A stretch of 8,606 nt of DNA from Dehalococcoidia bacterium. Its GTDB lineage: Bacteria; Chloroflexota; Dehalococcoidia; SZUA-161. Both the position numbers and the translations under genes were made by a program. The notes beneath the pieces were generated by a model. That model saw only the letters and a program-made list of their open reading frames with translations. It ran no database searches and was not told the origin of the DNA. Positions 5,823-8,606 of the stretch are shown one piece after another. Position 1 is the first letter of the stretch. Each line of letters begins with the position of its first letter. The DNA lies in NCBI GenBank assembly GCA_020344295.1, contig CP070819.1, positions 1,927,535 through 1,936,140 of the forward strand, written 5' to 3'.

Positions 5823-5928
5823 CTACAAACCGGATGTTAACCAGACGTTCGAAGGCATGAGAGGGGACGTAAGGTAGAATGTTAAAATGAAGGTGTATGC
5901 ACCCCGGCACTTAAGGCGGATGGCGAGC

Positions 5929-8355
5929 CTACTCTTTGCTGAGACAGCCTATGGAGGCCACTGAATCGCCCGGTTCCACCCTCATTATGGCGACGCCCTG
6001 TGTATCTCTTCCCTGAACGGGTATGCTTTCAACCGTAGTGCGAATAACGATGCCTTTTGCAGATATCAGCATCAGCTCATCGGAAAGTTCAACAACACGC
6101 GCTGATATAACCTCGCCCGTCTTATCAACGACTTTGAAGGTACGCACCCCGCCTCCGCCGCGATGCTGGAGGGGATACGCTTTGAATGGTGTGCGCTTGC
6201 CGAAGCCTTTGGAACTGACGACAAGAACGAGTCCATCAGGTACCGCGATCTCCATACCGACCACACTGTCCCCTTGGGCAAGGCGAATCCCACGTACCCC
6301 ACCGCTGGTCCTGGACGCCGTACGCAGCTTGGCAACTGAGAACTTAATCGACTGACCATGTTTGGTTACGAGGAGTACGTGATCATCAGCATTTGCGACC
6401 TGGGCACTTACCAGCACGTCCCCCGGCTCCAGATCCATGGCAATCAGTCCGCTTGATCGCACGGATGCGAACTCGGACAGACTTGTCTTCTTGACCTCAC
6501 CTTTAAGTGTCGCCACTACCATGAATTTATCTTGAACCGATTCGGGGGCAGTGATGACCGCCGTTACTCGTTCCTTGGTATCAATCGATATCAGGTTGAC
6601 TATAGGAATCCCTTTTGCTGTCCGTGAAGTCTCTCGCGGGATCTCGTAGCACTTGAGCCGGAACACGCGGCCCCGATCGGTGAAGAACAGCAGATTCTGG
6701 TGAGTGCTGGCGATAAGCATCCGCCAGACATCGTCCATCTCCCTGGTCACCATTCCCACAACACCCCTGCCACCCCGGTGCTGCTGTCGGTAGGTATCCG
6801 TTGCCACCCTCTTGATATACCCCCTCCTGCTTAGAGTAACCACCATCTGCTGCCGGGGAATGAGATCATCATCGCTGAAATCCATTATCTCTTCGCCGCT
6901 GATCTCAGTGCGCCTGGGATCGCTGTACTTGGACTTAAGCTCTCCAACCTCCTCCTTGATAAGGAAGTCGATTTTCTTGGGATTGGCCAGAAGATCCTCT
7001 AAATAGGCGATAGTTTTTAACAGTTCGGCATATTCATCGGCTATCTTTTTACGCTCCAGGGCCGCCAGACGGCGAAGCTGCATTTCCAGGATCGCCTGTG
7101 CCTGAACCTGTGAGAGATCGAACTGCTTCATCAGGTTATTGCGGGCGGCCTCTACGGTCTGGGACTTACGAATAGTAGCGATAACCTCGTTGAGATTATC
7201 GAGGGCTATTTTGAAACCCTCAAGTATATGGGCTCTCTCCTTGGCCTTCTCAAGATCGAATCTCGATCTGCGGGTAACTACCTGGCGGCGGAAATCTATG
7301 TAGTGAAGCAGCGCTCCTTTCAGCGTCTTCATCTTGGGCTGTCCATCTACCAGAGCTAGCATGTTCACGAAGAAGGAAGACTGCATGGATGTGTGCTTAT
7401 ATAGGTTGTTTAGCACCTGCTGTGCCTGTCCCTCGCGTTTCAGCTCAATGACAATACGCATGCCCTCCCGGTCAGACTCATCACGTACTTCGGAGATGCC
7501 GTCTATCTTCTTGTTCCTGACCAGATCAGCTATCCGCTCTACTAGAGTCGCCTTATTAGTCTGAAATGGCAGCTCAGATACCACGATCCGATATCGTCCA
7601 CCGCGTGTTGCCTCTTCGATATGCGTCCTGGCTCGAATTATCATCCTGCCATGGCCGGTTGTGTATGCGGTCCTGATGCCCTCTATTCCCTCGAGAACAC
7701 CACCTGTAGGGAAATCGGGTCCAGGGATAAGTTCCATTAGATCATCTATGGTAGCATCGGGATTATCTATGAGGCAGGTAATACCGTCGCAGAGCTCTCC
7801 CAGGTTGTGTGGCGGGATATTAGTTGCCATGCCCACTGCGATGCCTGACGCCCCATTGAGAAGAAGATTGGGCAGCTTAGCCGGCAGTACTATAGGCTCT
7901 TTGAGGCTTTCGTCGAAGTTTGGGGTGAAATCGACGGTATCCTTATCGATATCCACCAGCATCTCGGCAGCTATGCGTGAAAGACGCGCTTCTGTATATC
8001 TCATAGCTGCGGGGGGATCATTGTCCACACTGCCGAAATTACCCTGCCCATCCACAAGCTGATACCTCATTGAGAAGTCCTGAGCCATTCGCACCATCGC
8101 ATCATAGACCGCAGTATCTCCATGGGGATGATATTTACCCAGCACCTCACCGACTATACGAGCACTCTTTTTATAGGGAGTATCATGACGCAGCCCCATA
8201 TCGTTCAGGGCATAGAGTATGCGCCGCTGCACAGGTTTCAAGCCATCTCGTGCATCGGGCAGTGCACGAGAGACAATTACACTCATGGCATAGTCGAGAT
8301 AAGAGCTCTTCATCTCATCTTCAATTTTGACCAGCTTGACTGTTCCTATCTCCAT
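5929..8355 (-). CDS. gyrA: DNA gyrase subunit A
   Basis: GyrA is the DNA-cleaving subunit of gyrase (A2B2), which introduces negative supercoils using ATP bound by GyrB. The 808 residues include the N-terminal breakage-reunion domain, with catalytic Tyr120 in [10 protein letters not shown] (E. coli Tyr122). The quinolone-contact helix [17 protein letters not shown] follows the family, with Thr81 and Asp85 at E. coli positions 83 and 87. The coiled-coil gate includes [17 protein letters not shown] (about 412-428). The C-terminal beta-pinwheel carries the GyrA box QHRGGRG at 525-531, which separates it from ParC. A second box-like QHRGGGG lies at 730-736. The start is ATG (8355-8353) with GGAGGG eight bases upstream. 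The protein ends without a long acidic tail. A sigma70-type promoter lies upstream (8412-8440). gyrB is not in the window. Confidence 0.97.
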   Translation of the reverse strand: MEIGTVKLVKIEDEMKSSYLDYAMSVIVSRALPDARDGLKPVQRRILYALNDMGLRHDTPYKKSARIVGEVLGKYHPHGDTAVYDAMVRMAQDFSMRYQLVDGQGNFGSVDNDPPAAMRYTEARLSRIAAEMLVDIDKDTVDFTPNFDESLKEPIVLPAKLPNLLLNGASGIAVGMATNIPPHNLGELCDGITCLIDNPDATIDDLMELIPGPDFPTGGVLEGIEGIRTAYTTGHGRMIIRARTHIEEATRGGRYRIVVSELPFQTNKATLVERIADLVRNKKIDGISEVRDESDREGMRIVIELKREGQAQQVLNNLYKHTSMQSSFFVNMLALVDGQPKMKTLKGALLHYIDFRRQVVTRRSRFDLEKAKERAHILEGFKIALDNLNEVIATIRKSQTVEAARNNLMKQFDLSQVQAQAILEMQLRRLAALERKKIADEYAELLKTIAYLEDLLANPKKIDFLIKEEVGELKSKYSDPRRTEISGEEIMDFSDDDLIPRQQMVVTLSRRGYIKRVATDTYRQQHRGGRGVVGMVTREMDDVWRMLIASTHQNLLFFTDRGRVFRLKCYEIPRETSRTAKGIPIVNLISIDTKERVTAVITAPESVQDKFMVVATLKGEVKKTSLSEFASVRSSGLIAMDLEPGDVLVSAQVANADDHVLLVTKHGQSIKFSVAKLRTASRTSGGVRGIRLAQGDSVVGMEIAVPDGLVLVVSSKGFGKRTPFKAYPLQHRGGGGVRTFKVVDKTGEVISARVVELSDELMLISAKGIVIRTTVESIPVQGRDTQGVAIMRVEPGDSVASIGCLSKE

Positions 8356-8385
8356 GCCGCGATCCCTCCAGGAATGTTATAATCC

Positions 8386-8411
8386 GTTGCCAGTTTCGGA
8401 ATTCCGGCAAC
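8386..8411. repeat. Inverted repeat at the predicted gyrA transcription start
   Basis: GTTGCC (8386-8391) and GGCAAC (8406-8411) are inverted around a 14-base spacer, which also contains much of the palindrome CGGAATTCCG (8397-8406). The site overlaps the expected transcription start (about 8405) just after the gyrA -10 box. It could be an operator or the first hairpin of the leader RNA. Confidence 0.4.
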
Positions 8412-8440
8412 AGTGTATCATGCCTCATAGGGTTCGTCAA
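8412..8440 (-). promoter_or_regulatory. gyrA promoter, sigma70-type
   Basis: On the minus strand TTGACG (8440-8435) is followed, after exactly 17 bases, by TACACT (8417-8412). A TG one base upstream of the latter makes an extended -10. The -35 box matches five of six consensus bases and the -10 four of six. The predicted start is near 8405, giving a leader of about 50 bases before the gyrA ATG. Confidence 0.7.
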
Positions 8441-8477
8441 AATAGAAAGTCGAGGCATATGCCTCGACTTTCTATTT
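8440..8477 (-). terminator. Perfect 38-base palindrome, probable terminator of the gene upstream of gyrA
   Basis: Arms 8440-8458 and 8459-8477 are perfectly complementary over 19 bases with no spacer. The GC-rich core is GTCGAGGC/GCCTCGAC. On the minus strand it begins 19 bases after the stop codon of the upstream gene, and its 3' arm ends in ACTTTCTATTTT. That gives a U-rich, though interrupted, 3' side. Being symmetrical, it could also stop rightward transcripts. It abuts the gyrA -35 box, sharing base 8440. Confidence 0.65.
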
Positions 8478-8496
8478 CAGATAAATGCAACTATTC

Positions 8497-8606
8497 TTAT
8501 TGACCGTTCAGCCCAAATTCGTTTTCCTCGTCCCCGTCATTTTCAAGTGCTATCTCTTCAAGAGAAGTGATCTCCTCTCGAACCGGCTCTTCCTTTTCCA
8601 TCTCCC
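8497..8606 (-). CDS. Acidic C-terminus of an unidentified protein (partial)
   Basis: The minus-strand frame is open from the window edge to TAA (8499-8497) and encodes 35 C-terminal residues: EMEKEEPVREEITSLEEIAL followed by ENDGDEENEFGLNGQ. About half are Asp or Glu, so this is a charged, probably disordered tail. The downstream terminator-like palindrome (8440-8477) supports a real gene end. I cannot name the protein from the tail alone. Large information-processing proteins often end this way, but that is only suggestive. It is co-oriented with gyrA and separated from its ATG by 141 bases containing a promoter. Confidence 0.7.
   Translation of the reverse strand, partial: EMEKEEPVREEITSLEEIALENDGDEENEFGLNGQ

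Larger units (their letters stand above)
5283..5928. other. Long intergenic region between the CoA-transferase operon and gyrA
   Basis: These 646 bases contain no complete gene that I can support. Because gyrA and the operon both run leftward, it should hold the gyrA 3' end and the operon promoter. Visible elements are an operator-like hairpin (5363-5387), an AT-rich imperfect hairpin (GAATC 5492-5496 with GATTC 5521-5525, plus GAAAAA with TTTTTC inside), a possible coding remnant (5550-5675) and a nested inverted-repeat block (5743-5822). I found no good -35/-10 pair for the operon and no classical terminator with a T run for gyrA. Confidence 0.5.

Noticed and set aside
7661..8062. 133-codon + strand frame inside gyrA
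   Set aside because: It is antisense to highly conserved GyrA sequence, is rich in Ser, Pro and Arg, and resembles no known protein. It is a codon shadow.
1..8606. CRISPR arrays, tRNA or rRNA genes, transposases, toxin-antitoxin or phage genes
   Set aside because: Looked for by eye. No spaced direct repeats, cloverleaf or CCA-type ends, transposase motifs or small paired ORFs were found.

Overview
The window looks like part of a chromosome from an anaerobic or mesophilic bacterium with moderate GC content. The best guess is a Dehalococcoidia-type Chloroflexota. That rests on the order methylmalonyl-CoA epimerase, small B12-binding mutase subunit, yebC, ruvC, ruvA, and on the general look of GyrA. 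It is an inference from memory, not from a search. No phage, insertion sequence, CRISPR array, tRNA or rRNA was seen, and no clearly new multi-gene system.

Left part (1-2920, + strand): the last codons of what is probably the large methylmalonyl-CoA mutase subunit, then methylmalonyl-CoA epimerase, then a free-standing cobalamin-binding mutase subunit. Together these would interconvert (R)- and (S)-methylmalonyl-CoA and succinyl-CoA. Close behind come yebC (translation or transcription factor) and the Holliday-junction genes ruvC and ruvA. A strong hairpin covers the yebC ribosome-binding site. ruvC lacks one codon beside its catalytic Glu, and ruvA is frameshifted inside its first helix-hairpin-helix.

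Middle part (2917-5928): three minus-strand genes. A VTT/DedA-type membrane protein converges on ruvA so tightly that both stop codons share one CTAG. Upstream of it lies a two-gene family I CoA-transferase operon (subunit A then B). The 646-base gap between this operon and gyrA holds no convincing gene. It does hold an 80-base nested inverted-repeat structure, an operator-like hairpin and a possible coding remnant.

Right part (5929-8606, minus strand): a complete gyrA (808 aa) with a well-formed promoter, then the acidic C-terminus of an upstream minus-strand gene. A perfect 38-base palindrome lies between them. It probably terminates the upstream gene and directly abuts the gyrA -35 box.

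The genes fit housekeeping plus acyl-CoA metabolism. The features most worth checking are the two ruv lesions, the yebC leader hairpin, the gyrA control region and the structured gap upstream of the CoA-transferase operon.
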